From NCBI GenBank assembly GCA_937900425.1, contig CALCDT010000164.1:1-26923 (forward strand): a stretch of DNA of 26,923 nt, given 5' to 3'. The stretch comes from an uncultured Alphaproteobacteria bacterium. GTDB lineage: Bacteria > Pseudomonadota > Alphaproteobacteria > Rhizobiales > Pleomorphomonadaceae. The notes below the pieces were generated by a model. That model saw only the letters and a program-made list of their open reading frames with translations. It made no database searches and was not told the DNA's origin. Positions 8,521 to 17,073 of the stretch are shown here, piece by piece. Within the stretch, counting starts at the first letter, position 1; every line of letters starts with the position of its first letter. Both the position numbers and the translations under genes were made by a program.

Positions 8521-9465
8521 TCAGAGATCGAACTCCGCGACCATCGGGGCGTGGAACGAGCCGTCCACCGGCTTCGCGCCGGCCTCCGCCTCGTCGGCGA
8601 GAGCCGCGTTGGCGATGTCGACGTCGACGAGCCGGGCCCGCAGCGCCGGCGACAGCAGCAGGTGGTCGAGCAGCAGCGGACGGCCGCGGTGGATCACGGT
8701 GAAGCGCCGCTCCGGCGGCACCAGCCGTTCGGCCGGATGCAGCACCCGCCCGGAGAGCGCCGGATCGCCGGTCTCCTCCGTGTCGGCGACGAGGATCCGC
8801 GTCGGCATCTCGTCGAAGCCGGCGTTGAGGTCGCCGGCGACGACGATCAGCGCCTCGGCGTCGGCGTCGAGCAGACGGTCGACCGCCAGACGCGCCTCGA
8901 GCGCCTGCCCGCTTCGCTTGACCGCGGCGATGAAATAGCCCTCGGCCCAGCCGGCCGCGCTCCTCCAGCGCCCCGCCGCCGCCTTCTGGCCGGCGACCGG
9001 CGCGGCGAGCGGCGCCCGCAGGTGCAGATCGAGGACGTGGAGCCGGCGGCCGCCGACGTCGATCTCGACCTCGAGCACCGGCCGCTCCCAGCAGATCGGC
9101 ACCGCAGCGGGCGCCGGCGGGATCGCCGTCACCGGGCGGTGCAGCGGCGGGGCGACGAGGTCGTGGCGGATCTGCCGCACCGCGACGATCGGCCGACGGC
9201 TCGCCACCACGAGATTGTGAACGTCGGCCGGCTCGCCGTCGGGCGAAAGCGTCGAGACCCGGTGGACGTCGCCGCAGCCGGCCGCGGCGAGCAGGGCGTC
9301 GAGCCCGTCGAGCCGGCGCCGGCCGTCCCGCTTGGAGGCGTCGACTTCCTGCAGGCAGAGCACGTCCGCGCGCAATCCGGCGATCTGGCGGGCGAGCAGG
9401 GGCACCCGTTCGGCCAGCCGGTCGGCGCCGAAACTCTCGAGATTGAAGGTCGCGATCCGCAGCAT
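8521..9465 (-). CDS. Endonuclease/exonuclease/phosphatase-family protein
   Basis: 314 residues. Typical fold markers appear in order: LRIATFNLESFG at 2-13 (metal/phosphate site Asn8), DVLCLQEVDAS at 34-44 (catalytic metal-binding Glu40), a conserved LHVLDLHLRAP, VVAGDLNAGFDE, and LLDHLLLSPAL. Such proteins are Mg2+-dependent phosphodiesterases acting on DNA, nucleotides or phospholipids; the substrate is not evident and no signal peptide is seen, so it is probably cytosolic. The final family motif, usually SDHxPV, reads SFHAPMV here, so the aspartate that normally orients the catalytic histidine is absent. The start at 9465 has AGGGAG upstream. The gene is divergent from ilvD and converges on the preceding alanine-rich gene. 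Confidence 0.88.
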   Translation of the reverse strand: MLRIATFNLESFGADRLAERVPLLARQIAGLRADVLCLQEVDASKRDGRRRLDGLDALLAAAGCGDVHRVSTLSPDGEPADVHNLVVASRRPIVAVRQIRHDLVAPPLHRPVTAIPPAPAAVPICWERPVLEVEIDVGGRRLHVLDLHLRAPLAAPVAGQKAAAGRWRSAAGWAEGYFIAAVKRSGQALEARLAVDRLLDADAEALIVVAGDLNAGFDEMPTRILVADTEETGDPALSGRVLHPAERLVPPERRFTVIHRGRPLLLDHLLLSPALRARLVDVDIANAALADEAEAGAKPVDGSFHAPMVAEFDL

Positions 9466-9668
9466 CGTGTCTCCCTGCCCCGCCGTCCCGATCCCGCCAA
9501 TCCGGCGCGCAATGCCGCGAGCGTACCGTTTCGGGCCGATCCGGCCTCGCGGTTTTTGGCGATCCGTGCTAAGCACCTGCCCCATTCGCGGCCGGCCCGT
9601 CCGCGCGATCGCCCGTCGCGATCGCATCGTCGCCGAGGCCCGCCGCCCATGATCACGGGACAGGGTCC

Positions 9669-11516
9669 ATGCCGAAATACCGCTCGAGAACCTCCACCCA
9701 CGGCCGCAACATGGCCGGTGCCCGCGGCCTCTGGCGCGCGACCGGCATGAAGGATTCCGACTTCGGCAAGCCGATCATCGCCATCGCCAACTCCTTCACC
9801 CAGTTCGTGCCCGGCCACGTCCATCTGAAGGACCTCGGCCAGCTCGTCGCCCGCGAGGTCGAGAAGGCCGGCGGCGTCGCCAAGGAATTCAACACCATCG
9901 CCGTCGACGACGGCATCGCCATGGGCCACGACGGCATGCTCTACTCGCTGCCCTCGCGCGAGATCATCGCCGACGCCGTCGAGTATATGGTCAACGCCCA
10001 CTGCGCCGACGCCCTCGTCTGCATCTCCAACTGCGACAAGATCACCCCCGGCATGCTGATGGCGGCGCTGCGCCTCAACATTCCCGTGGTCTTCGTCTCC
10101 GGCGGGCCGATGGAGGCCGGCAAGGTCGTGCTCCATGGCAAGACCCACGCGCTCGATCTGGTGGATGCCATGGTCGCCGCCGCCGACGACAAGATCTCCG
10201 ACGAGGACGTCGCCGTCATCGAACGCTCGGCCTGCCCGACCTGCGGCTCCTGCTCGGGCATGTTCACCGCCAACTCGATGAACTGCCTGACGGAGGCCCT
10301 CGGCCTCGCCCTGCCCGGCAACGGCTCGACGCTGGCCACCCACGCCGACCGCGAGCGCCTGTTCGTCGAAGCCGGCCATCTCGTCGTCGACCTCGCCCGC
10401 CGCTATTACGAGCAGGACGACGTCACCGCGCTGCCGCGCTCGATCGCGAGCTTCGCCGCCTTCGAGAACGCCATGACCCTCGACATCGCCATGGGCGGGT
10501 CGACCAACACCGTTCTGCACCTGCTCGCCGCCGCCCACGAGGCCGAGATCGACTTCACGATGGCCGACATCGACCGGCTGTCTCGCCGGGTCCCGGTGCT
10601 GTGCAAGGTCGCCCCGGCCAAGTCCGACGTCCACATGGAGGACGTCCACCGCGCCGGCGGCATCATGGCGATCCTCGGCGAACTCGACCGGGCCGGCCTG
10701 ATCGACACCTCGCTGCCCACCGTCCATTCCGCCTCGATGGCCGAAGCCCTCGCCCGCTGGGATGTGACGCGCACGACCTCGGACAAGGTCCGCGACTTCT
10801 ACCGCGCCGCTCCCGGCGGCGTGCCGACCCAGGTCGCCTTCTCCCAGGCCGCCCGCTGGGACGAGCTCGACACCGACCGCGAGACCGGCGTCATCCGCTC
10901 GGCGGAGCATCCCTTCTCCAAGGACGGCGGCCTCGCCGTGCTCTTCGGCAACATCGCCCTCGACGGCTGCATCGTGAAAACCGCCGGCGTCGACGAGAGC
11001 ATCCTGAAGTTCACCGGTCCGGCGCGGATCTTCGAGAGCCAGGACGCGGCGGTCGACGGCATCCTCAACGGCGGCGTCGCGGCCGGCGACGTGGTGCTGA
11101 TCCGCTACGAGGGCCCGAAGGGCGGCCCCGGCATGCAGGAGATGCTCTATCCGACCAGCTATCTGAAGTCGAAGGGCCTCGGCAAGGCCTGCGCCCTCGT
11201 CACCGACGGCCGCTTCTCGGGCGGCTCCTCGGGCCTCTCGATCGGCCACGTCTCGCCGGAAGCGGCCGAGGGCGGCGCCATCGGCCTCGTCGAGGAGGGC
11301 GACCTGATCGAGATCGACATCCCGAACCGGACGATCAACGTCGCCGTCTCCGACGCCGTTCTCGCCGAGCGCCGCATCGCCCGCGACGCCGCCGGCTGGA
11401 AGCCCGCCGCCCCGCGCAAGCGCAACGTCACCCCGGCGCTCCGGGCCTACGCGGCGCTGACCACCTCGGCCGCCCGCGGCGCGGTGCGCGACGTCAGCCA
11501 GGTCGAGAGGGGCTGA
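9669..11516 (+). CDS. ilvD: Dihydroxy-acid dehydratase
   Basis: 615 residues, as in Escherichia coli IlvD (616). It catalyses dehydration of 2,3-dihydroxy-isovalerate or -3-methylvalerate to the 2-keto acids in valine, leucine and isoleucine synthesis, in the cytosol, using an Fe-S cluster and Mg2+. Visible motifs include YRSRTSTHGRNMAGARGLW at the N-terminus, AVDDGIAMGHDGM (Asp81), the signature CISNCDKITPGM with cluster Cys122 and the metal-binding Lys124, CPTCGSCSGMFTANSMNCL with cluster Cys195, and the C-terminal GRFSGGSSGLSIGHVSPEA with the catalytic serine region. The ATG at 9669 matches the family start. It looks monocistronic, followed by a large inverted repeat. Confidence 0.98.
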   Translation: MPKYRSRTSTHGRNMAGARGLWRATGMKDSDFGKPIIAIANSFTQFVPGHVHLKDLGQLVAREVEKAGGVAKEFNTIAVDDGIAMGHDGMLYSLPSREIIADAVEYMVNAHCADALVCISNCDKITPGMLMAALRLNIPVVFVSGGPMEAGKVVLHGKTHALDLVDAMVAAADDKISDEDVAVIERSACPTCGSCSGMFTANSMNCLTEALGLALPGNGSTLATHADRERLFVEAGHLVVDLARRYYEQDDVTALPRSIASFAAFENAMTLDIAMGGSTNTVLHLLAAAHEAEIDFTMADIDRLSRRVPVLCKVAPAKSDVHMEDVHRAGGIMAILGELDRAGLIDTSLPTVHSASMAEALARWDVTRTTSDKVRDFYRAAPGGVPTQVAFSQAARWDELDTDRETGVIRSAEHPFSKDGGLAVLFGNIALDGCIVKTAGVDESILKFTGPARIFESQDAAVDGILNGGVAAGDVVLIRYEGPKGGPGMQEMLYPTSYLKSKGLGKACALVTDGRFSGGSSGLSIGHVSPEAAEGGAIGLVEEGDLIEIDIPNRTINVAVSDAVLAERRIARDAAGWKPAAPRKRNVTPALRAYAALTTSAARGAVRDVSQVERG

Positions 11517-11557
11517 GGGCTGCGCGGAGCACGGCGGTTCCGCCTCCTCGGAGACGC

Positions 11558-11785
11558 CACCCCTCATCCGCCCTTCGGGCACCTTCTCCCGCAAGGGGAG
11601 AAGAGTACTTGAGTTCGTCGATCAGCATCGCGCCACAAGCCGCAATGTGCCCGCGGCCGATGCTGGACAGGCCGACTTTGCCGGCGCCAGTCCGACTGCG
11701 ACGGTATGTATGAAATGGTGACACCGCCGCTCGCTCCCCCTTCTCCCCTTGCGGGAGAAGGTGCCCGAAGGGCGGATGAGGGGTG
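11558..11785. repeat. 46-bp perfect inverted repeat flanking a 136-bp centre (small intergenic repeat element)
   Basis: The left arm is 11558-11603 and the right arm 11740-11785; they are exact reverse complements over 46 bases. Each arm also contains smaller palindromes (CTTCTCCC/GGGAGAAG and GCCC-TTC-GGGC). The arm sequence, with CCCTCATCCGCCCTTCGGGC, is of a type I know to be scattered in intergenic regions of Rhizobiales. The centre (11604-11739) is less GC-rich than its surroundings. The element fills most of the 321-base gap between ilvD and the next gene and could also act as a transcription terminator, since the folded arms would form a very stable hairpin. Confidence 0.85.
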
Positions 11786-11837
11786 AACAGCCTCTCGTTC
11801 TTCACACCCCCTCCCTCCTCACCGGCCGATCCCCGTC

Positions 11838-12353
11838 ATGACCCTGACCCGCACCGACCTCTTCGCCCATCTCGACGCCCTCGGCATCGCCCACGCCACG
11901 GTCGATCATCCCCCGCTCCACACCGTGGAGGAGAGCCGGGCGCTGCGCGGCGAACTTCCCGGCGGCCACGCCAAGAACCTTCTCGTCAAGGACAAGAAGA
12001 GCCGGGTGTTCCTGGTCGTCGCCCGCGAGGATCTGCCCCTCGACCTCAAGAAGCTCCACGGCGTCATCGGGGCGCAGGGTCGCGTCAGCTTCTGTTCGGC
12101 CGAGCAGATGGGCGAGTTGCTCGGCGTCAAGCCGGGGTCGGTGACCCCCTTCGGCGTCGTCAACGACACGGGCAAGGTCGTCACCGTGGTGCTGGACGAC
12201 GGCCTCCTCGCCCTCGACCCGCTCAATTTCCACCCGCTCGAGAACACCGCGACGACGACCATCGCCCGGGCCGACCTGCTGCGCTTCCTCGAGGCCACCG
12301 GCCACGCCCCGCTGGTCGTGACCCTGCCGGTCGCCGAGACCGAACCCGCCTGA
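11838..12353 (+). CDS. YbaK/ProX-type aminoacyl-tRNA deacylase (prolyl-tRNA editing protein)
   Basis: 171 residues, a single YbaK/EbsC-fold domain. Recognisable elements are the substrate-entry motif DHPPLHTVEES at about 23-33, the GHAKNLLVKDKKS strand with the conserved lysine, FCSAEQMGELLGVKPGSVTPFG with the GxxxP-type loop, and LNFHPLENTATTTI. Free-standing members hydrolyse mischarged Ala-tRNA(Pro) and thus back up prolyl-tRNA synthetase in trans, which is common in alphaproteobacteria whose ProRS lacks the insertion editing domain. Which mischarged tRNA is its target is inferred from the family. It follows the inverted repeat and precedes the chaperedoxin gene by about 176 bases containing an 8-bp GCCGGCTC/GAGCCGGC hairpin. 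Confidence 0.9.
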   Translation: MTLTRTDLFAHLDALGIAHATVDHPPLHTVEESRALRGELPGGHAKNLLVKDKKSRVFLVVAREDLPLDLKKLHGVIGAQGRVSFCSAEQMGELLGVKPGSVTPFGVVNDTGKVVTVVLDDGLLALDPLNFHPLENTATTTIARADLLRFLEATGHAPLVVTLPVAETEPA

Positions 12354-12529
12354 ACCAACGCTTCCGCGGCCACGGACCTCCGGCCTTACCCGGAGCCGGC
12401 TCCCGGCGAGAGCCGGCGAGGGCACCCATGCGCCGCGGCGGGTTTGTAATCGGAGCCGGTTTGCGCCAAATAAGGAACAATGCATCGCGGCCCGTCCGGC
12501 CGCTTCCCGAACACGCGGATGACGACACC

Positions 12530-13462
12530 ATGAGCGGACCGAGCTTCACCTTCGGCAACGGCGTCAGTGCGGCGGCGCCCGCCCCGACCGGCGACGACCT
12601 CGTCAAGGACACCACCACCCAGACCTTCGTGAAGGACGTGCTCGAGCCCTCGCGTTCCGTGCCGGTGCTGGTCGATTTCTGGGCGCCGTGGTGCGGCCCC
12701 TGCAAGCAGCTGACCCCGGTTCTGGAGAAGGCGGTCAAGGCCGCCGGCGGCAAGGTCCGCCTCGTCAAGATGAACATCGACCAGTATCCAGAGATCGCCG
12801 GCCAGCTCGGCATCCAGTCGATCCCGGCCGTGATCGCCTTCAGCCAGGGCCGCCCGCTCGACGGCTTCATGGGCGCCCTGCCCGAATCCCAGGTCAAGCA
12901 GTTCATCGAGAAGCTGGTCGGCCCGGTCGGCCCGAGCGACGTCGAGCAGATGCTGGCCGCCGGTGCCGAGAGCCTCGCCGAAAAGGACTTCGCCACGGCG
13001 GTGGAATGCTTCCTCGCCGTGCTCGACGAGGAGGCCGGCCATCCTGCGGCGCTCGGCGGCCTCGCCCGCGCCCAGATCGGCCTCGGCGCCCTCGACGCCG
13101 CCGAGGCGACCCTCGCCGCCGTGCCGAAGGGCAAGGAGCGCGACCTCGCGATCACCGGGGCGCGGGCCGAGCTGGAGCTCGCCCGCACCGCCGAGAGCCT
13201 CGGCGACGCCGCCGATCTGGCGATGCGCGTCGAGCGCGATCCGGACGACCATCAGGCCCGCTTCGACCTCGCCCTCGCCCTCAACGCCCGCGGCGACGCG
13301 AAGCGCGCGATCGACGAACTGATCGAGATCGTCAAGCGCGACCGCACCTGGAACGAGGAGGCGGCGCGCAAGCAGCTCGTCCAGCTGTTCGAGGCCTGGG
13401 GTCCGACCGACAAGACCACCCTCTACGGCCGCCGCCGTCTCTCGGCGGTTCTTTTCGCCTGA
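12530..13462 (+). CDS. cnoX: Thioredoxin-fold co-chaperone CnoX (YbbN-like)
   Basis: 310 residues: an N-terminal thioredoxin domain (about 25-140) with the complete active site WAPWCGPCK (Cys55, Cys58) and cis-proline loop IQSIPAVI, then a C-terminal tetratricopeptide-like helical domain (about 145-305) with repeated Ala/Leu pairs such as ALGGLARAQIGLGALDAAEATL and RFDLALALNARGDAKRAIDEL. CnoX proteins hold unfolding proteins under oxidative (hypochlorous acid) stress and hand them to GroEL and DnaK. The E. coli protein has lost one active-site cysteine; this one keeps both and so should be redox-active. It acts in the cytosol. The start at 12530 gives MSGPSFTFG; a nearby ATG at 12519 is in another frame. 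Confidence 0.88.
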   Translation: MSGPSFTFGNGVSAAAPAPTGDDLVKDTTTQTFVKDVLEPSRSVPVLVDFWAPWCGPCKQLTPVLEKAVKAAGGKVRLVKMNIDQYPEIAGQLGIQSIPAVIAFSQGRPLDGFMGALPESQVKQFIEKLVGPVGPSDVEQMLAAGAESLAEKDFATAVECFLAVLDEEAGHPAALGGLARAQIGLGALDAAEATLAAVPKGKERDLAITGARAELELARTAESLGDAADLAMRVERDPDDHQARFDLALALNARGDAKRAIDELIEIVKRDRTWNEEAARKQLVQLFEAWGPTDKTTLYGRRRLSAVLFA

Positions 13463-13602
13463 TCCGGAACCTTCCGGGGGCCGTACCGCCTCAGGGGACC
13501 ACGATTCCGTGGTCCGCCCCTCGGGGCTCGAGGCCCCCGTCCATCGCGCTCCCTCCGGCGGCGACCCGCGTTCCGCGCCGCCGGGCGGACCTAGGAGGCA
13601 CC

Positions 13603-14259
13603 ATGAAAGTCGGCAATGCAATCTATCGCCGGCCCGCCGACCTGCCGAGCGAGATCCCCGTCTTCCCGCTGTCCGGGGCGCTGCTGCTGCCCCGGGGCCA
13701 GTTGCCGCTCAACATCTTCGAGCCGCGCTACGTCGCCATGATCGACACGGCGCTGGCCGGCGACCGGGTCATCGGCATGATCCAGCCGACCGAGGACGGC
13801 GAGGAGGATCTTCGCGCCGTCGGCTGCGCCGGACGGCTGACGATGGTCGCCGAAACCGGCGACGGCCGCTATCAGGTCACCCTCACCGGCATCTGCCGCT
13901 TCCGCATCCTGCGCGAAGTCACCGACCTCACGCCCTTCCGGGTCTGCGAGGTTTCCGCGGAGCCTTTCGCCGCCGACTTCGAGACCGACGCCGGCGAGAA
14001 GGACGTCGACCGCGACCAGGTGCTGAAGACCTTCGAGGCCTATCTCGAGGCCCACGATCTCGAAGCCGACTGGGAAGGCGTTTCGCGCGCCAGCACCGAG
14101 ATGCTGGTCAACGCCCTGTCGATGATGAGCCCGTTCGGACCCGCCGAGAAGCAGGCGCTGCTCGAGGCGCCCAACCTCAAGACCCGGGCCGACACGCTCG
14201 TCGCGATCACCGAGATCGCGCTGGAACGGCAGAAGGGCGGCACCTCGCCGCTGCAATGA
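13603..14259 (+). CDS. LON peptidase substrate-binding-domain protein
   Basis: 218 residues consisting only of the LON N-terminal (PUA-like) substrate-binding domain plus a helical tail; no AAA+ or protease domain follows. Family signatures are IPVFPLSGALLLPRGQLPLNIFEPRYVAMI at about 19-48 (many members share the LP..PLNIFEPRY core), GMIQPTEDG, and GRYQVTLTGICRFRI. Function of free-standing members is unknown; they may bind unfolded or specific proteins. A strong TAGGAGG lies eight bases before the ATG. The 140-base gap to cnoX holds several strong hairpins, including GGACCACG/CGTGGTCC at 13496-13515. The Trm112-like gene follows 43 bases later, so the two probably form one transcript. Confidence 0.92.
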   Translation: MKVGNAIYRRPADLPSEIPVFPLSGALLLPRGQLPLNIFEPRYVAMIDTALAGDRVIGMIQPTEDGEEDLRAVGCAGRLTMVAETGDGRYQVTLTGICRFRILREVTDLTPFRVCEVSAEPFAADFETDAGEKDVDRDQVLKTFEAYLEAHDLEADWEGVSRASTEMLVNALSMMSPFGPAEKQALLEAPNLKTRADTLVAITEIALERQKGGTSPLQ

Positions 14260-14302
14260 CGGACCGCCGTCCGCAAGGCGCGGCCGACAGGGGAGAGATG
14301 CG

Positions 14303-14524
14303 ATGACCGAGAGCGGCGGCGAGGTCGAACGGCGCGGCGGGCGCGGCGGGGTCGATCCGAAACTTCTGGAACTCCTGGTCTGCCCGCTGACCAAGACGAC
14401 ACTCGTCTACGACGCCGGGCGGCAGGAACTGATCAGCCGCGCCGCCCGCCTCGCCTTCCCGGTGCGCGACGGCATCCCGATCATGATTCCCGACGAGGCC
14501 CGCGACCTCGGCGACGACGAATAG
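14303..14524 (+). CDS. Trm112-family (UPF0434) small protein
   Basis: 73 residues. After a charged N-terminal extension of about 16 residues comes the family pattern LLELLVCPLTKTTLVYD, then ELISRAARLAFPVRDGIPIMIPDEAR. Only one cysteine is present, so the zinc ribbon of eukaryotic Trm112 is not retained, as in most bacterial members. In eukaryotes and archaea Trm112 activates several tRNA, rRNA and release-factor methyltransferases; the bacterial partner is not established here. GGGGAGAG precedes the ATG. It is probably cotranscribed with the LON-domain gene and converges on the rhodanese gene across an 84-base gap. Confidence 0.92.
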   Translation: MTESGGEVERRGGRGGVDPKLLELLVCPLTKTTLVYDAGRQELISRAARLAFPVRDGIPIMIPDEARDLGDDE

Positions 14525-14608
14525 GCCGCGTCGGAGCGACGCGAAGGCGCTGAGGACGAGGTCGGAAGCACCGACCAAGGACAATCGCCGAAGCGGACGG
14601 AAAAGGCG

Positions 14609-14917
14609 TCAACGCTCGATCGGCAACCCCTGCTCGTGCCAGGCCTTGATGCCGCCGCCCATGTGGGTGTCGTGGTCGAGGCCGAGGGCCCGGGCGAAGT
14701 CGACGGCCTGGGCCGATCGCCCGCCGACGAGGCAGTAGAACACCACCGGCCGGCCTTCCGGGATCTCCCGCACCGCCTCGGCGAAGCGCGACAGCGGCGC
14801 GTGCACGGCGCCGGGAATGCGTGCCGCCTGCCACTCGTGGTCCTCGCGCACGTCGACGAGGACGATCTCGCCGGCCTCGGCCAGCCGGGCGACTTCCGCA
14901 ACGTCCAGAGTGTTCAT
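14609..14917 (-). CDS. Single-domain rhodanese-like protein
   Basis: 102 residues, one rhodanese domain: VLVDVREDHEWQAARIPGAVHAPL at about 20-43 and the active-site loop FYCLVGGRS, with the catalytic cysteine in a C-x-x-G-x-R pattern, then GGGIKAWHEQGLPIER at the end. Rhodaneses move sulfane sulfur through a cysteine persulfide; the physiological acceptor is unknown. No signal peptide is visible, so it should be cytosolic. I chose the ATG at 14917, preceded by GGAAAGG, rather than the one five codons upstream, which lies within that ribosome-binding site. The site is predicted to be buried in a hairpin (see the regulatory entry just upstream). Confidence 0.92.
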   Translation of the reverse strand: MNTLDVAEVARLAEAGEIVLVDVREDHEWQAARIPGAVHAPLSRFAEAVREIPEGRPVVFYCLVGGRSAQAVDFARALGLDHDTHMGGGIKAWHEQGLPIER

Positions 14918-14923
14918 GACCGG

Positions 14924-14978
14924 CCTTTCCAACGGGCTCCCCCGCCTTGTCTACGGCGAGGGGCGGGCGTTGGAAAGG
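14924..14978 (-). promoter_or_regulatory. Hairpin predicted to cover the rhodanese ribosome-binding site
   Basis: CCTTTCCAACG (14924-14934) and CGTTGGAAAGG (14968-14978) are perfectly complementary over 11 bases, and the G/C-rich interior can pair further around a TTGTCTAC loop. In the minus-strand transcript the 3' arm contains GGAAAGG, the Shine-Dalgarno sequence of the rhodanese gene, seven bases before its ATG. Such a structure could restrict translation until it melts or is remodelled. The effect is inferred. Confidence 0.5.
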
Positions 14979-15164
14979 GGAAAGGGCGGGCGACGCCTCG
15001 CCTCGCTCCGCCGCCGCGCGGCGGACGGCAGCCGGAAGGTCGCGGCCGTCGACAGCCGGAGCGAAAGCCCGCCGTACGCAGAACAGGAACCGGCGATGCG
15101 GCTTTCGTCCGACTTCGACGTCGACGACGCACGACACTCTGTCGACCTCCGGAGCATCGCAAGG

Positions 15165-15177
15165 TTTGGTTGCCAAA
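15165..15177. promoter_or_regulatory. Candidate operator upstream of dgoK-dgoA
   Basis: TTTGGTTGCCAAA has perfect 5-bp arms around a 3-base centre and lies about 120 bases before the dgoK start in a GC-rich gap. Sugar-acid operons are often controlled by GntR- or LacI-type dimers that bind short dyads, but no regulator gene is in the window. Confidence 0.3.
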
Positions 15178-15295
15178 TCGTTGTCGGCCCCGGCGCCGGC
15201 GCTGGTTTTGTTTCCCATCCGGCGGCCTTCGCAGCGTCGGCGGATCGGGCTATACCGGCGAAGCCCGCTGCTCTCGCCCTCGAGGTTCCCCCGCC

Positions 15296-16260
15296 GTGAC
15301 CCGTGCCTCGCCGTTCCGCTTCGTCGCCGCCGACTGGGGAACCTCCAGCCTGCGGCTCTGGCTGATGGAAGGCGACGGCGTGCTCGGCGAAACCCGATCG
15401 GCCGACGGCATGGCGAGCGTCCCCCCAGGCAGCTTTCCCGCCGTCCTCGCCGCCCGCCTCGCCGCGCTCGGCGTCGAGGGAACGCCCGAGGCGCCGCTAC
15501 CCGTCGTCGCCTGCGGCATGGTCGGCGCCCGTCAGGGCTGGCGCGAGGCCGGCTACGTCGACCTTCCCGCCGTGCTCGCCGACCTGCCGGACCGCGCCGT
15601 CGCGGTCGCCGCCGACGGCGTCGACCTGCGCATCCTGCCGGGTCTTTCCAGCCGCGACGAAGCCGCTCCCGACGTCATCCGCGGCGAGGAGACCCAGTTG
15701 CTCGGCCTCGCCATCGACCGGCCCGGCCTCTCCGCCCTCGCCTGCCTGCCCGGCACCCACGGCAAGTGGGCGCGGATCGAGGCCGGCGTCGTCACCGCCT
15801 TCTCCACCGCGATGACCGGCGAACTCTTCGCCCTTCTCTCGGCGCGCTCGATCCTCGCCCACGCCATCGCCGCGGCGACGCCCTCGGGGGATCCCGAAAG
15901 CCCCGCCTTCCGCGCCGGCCTCGACGAGGCGCTCGCCGGCGGCGACGGCCTGCCAACCGCGCTGTTCCGCATCCGCGCCCGCGGACTGCTGTTCGGGGCG
16001 AGCCCGCAGGAGGCCGCCGACCGGCTCTCCGGCCTGCTGATCGGCGCCGAGATCGCCCCATGGCGCGGCCGCGGCGACGGCACGGTCCTGCTGCTCGCCG
16101 CCGGCACCATGGCCGGTCTCTACCGCGCCGGTCTCGAACGCGCCGGCTTCACCGTCGAGACCGCCGACGCCGACGCCTGCGTGCGCCGCGGCCTCGCCTA
16201 CGCCGCGGCCCGGCTGTGGCCCGCCGCGTCCCCCTCCGCCCCGTCCGACGCGAGCCCCCG

Positions 16261-16264
<4 letters not shown>
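15296..16264 (+). CDS. dgoK: 2-dehydro-3-deoxygalactonokinase
   Basis: 322 residues of the DgoK family. The ATP-binding signature FVAADWGTSSLRLWLM sits at about 8-23, followed by CGMVGARQGWREAGYVDLP, IRGEETQLLGL, and the family core LPGTHGKWARIE near residue 150 with TAMTGELFALL. It phosphorylates 2-keto-3-deoxygalactonate with ATP in the De Ley-Doudoroff route of galactose/galactonate use. The start is a GTG at 15296; the family begins just here, and no in-frame ATG nearby fits. No clear Shine-Dalgarno is visible. Its stop overlaps the start of dgoA by four bases (ATGA), so the two are translationally coupled and their products act consecutively. Confidence 0.93.
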
Positions 16265-16953
<689 letters not shown>

Positions 16954-17004
16954 GACGAGCGCCGATCGCCGAAGCCGGTCCCTGTCTCCAGCCCGGCCAT
17001 CACG

Positions 17005-17031
17005 AAAAAGGCCGGGATCGCTCCCGGCCTT
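17005..17031 (-). terminator. Intrinsic terminator of the CO-dehydrogenase-like operon
   Basis: AAGGCCGGGA (17008-17017) and TCCCGGCCTT (17022-17031) form a perfect 10-bp stem with a 4-base loop; on the minus strand it is followed by five T residues (17005-17009). It lies about 43 bases beyond the stop of the FAD-subunit gene and is also in the path of dgoA transcripts from the other side. Confidence 0.85.
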
Positions 17032-17073
17032 GATCGATCACGGACAGCCCGGCACGGACAGCCCGGCCGAGGC

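Larger units (their letters stand above)
14918..15295. other. Divergent intergenic region between the rhodanese gene and dgoK
   Basis: 378 bases. Beyond the hairpin at 14924-14978 and the TTTGG-TTG-CCAAA dyad at 15165-15177 I see an 8-bp inverted repeat CGAAAGCC/GGCTTTCG (15062-15069 and 15100-15107) and a possible -10 box CTATAC at 15250-15255, about 40 bases before dgoK. Short open frames here lack a ribosome-binding site and family signal, so I call no gene. Confidence 0.5.

Noticed and set aside
9129..11594. An 821-codon open frame on the minus strand across ilvD
   Set aside because: It is a codon-bias shadow of ilvD and of the phosphodiesterase gene; its composition is abnormal and no domain is recognisable.
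11494..11805. A 103-codon open frame on the minus strand across the inverted repeat
   Set aside because: It is built mostly from the repeat arms (SPLAGEGARRADEG-type tail) and has no ribosome-binding site or family match.
13464..13530. Cluster of hairpins between cnoX and the LON-domain gene as a possible small RNA or terminator
   Set aside because: The stems are real (for example GGACCACG/CGTGGTCC), but there is no T-tract, and in sequence this GC-rich such structures are common by chance.
14527..14576. Two short hairpins (CGCGTCG/CGACGCG and GGTCGG/CCGACC) between the Trm112-like and rhodanese genes
   Set aside because: The stems are short and lack T-tracts, so I do not call them terminators, although the genes converge here.
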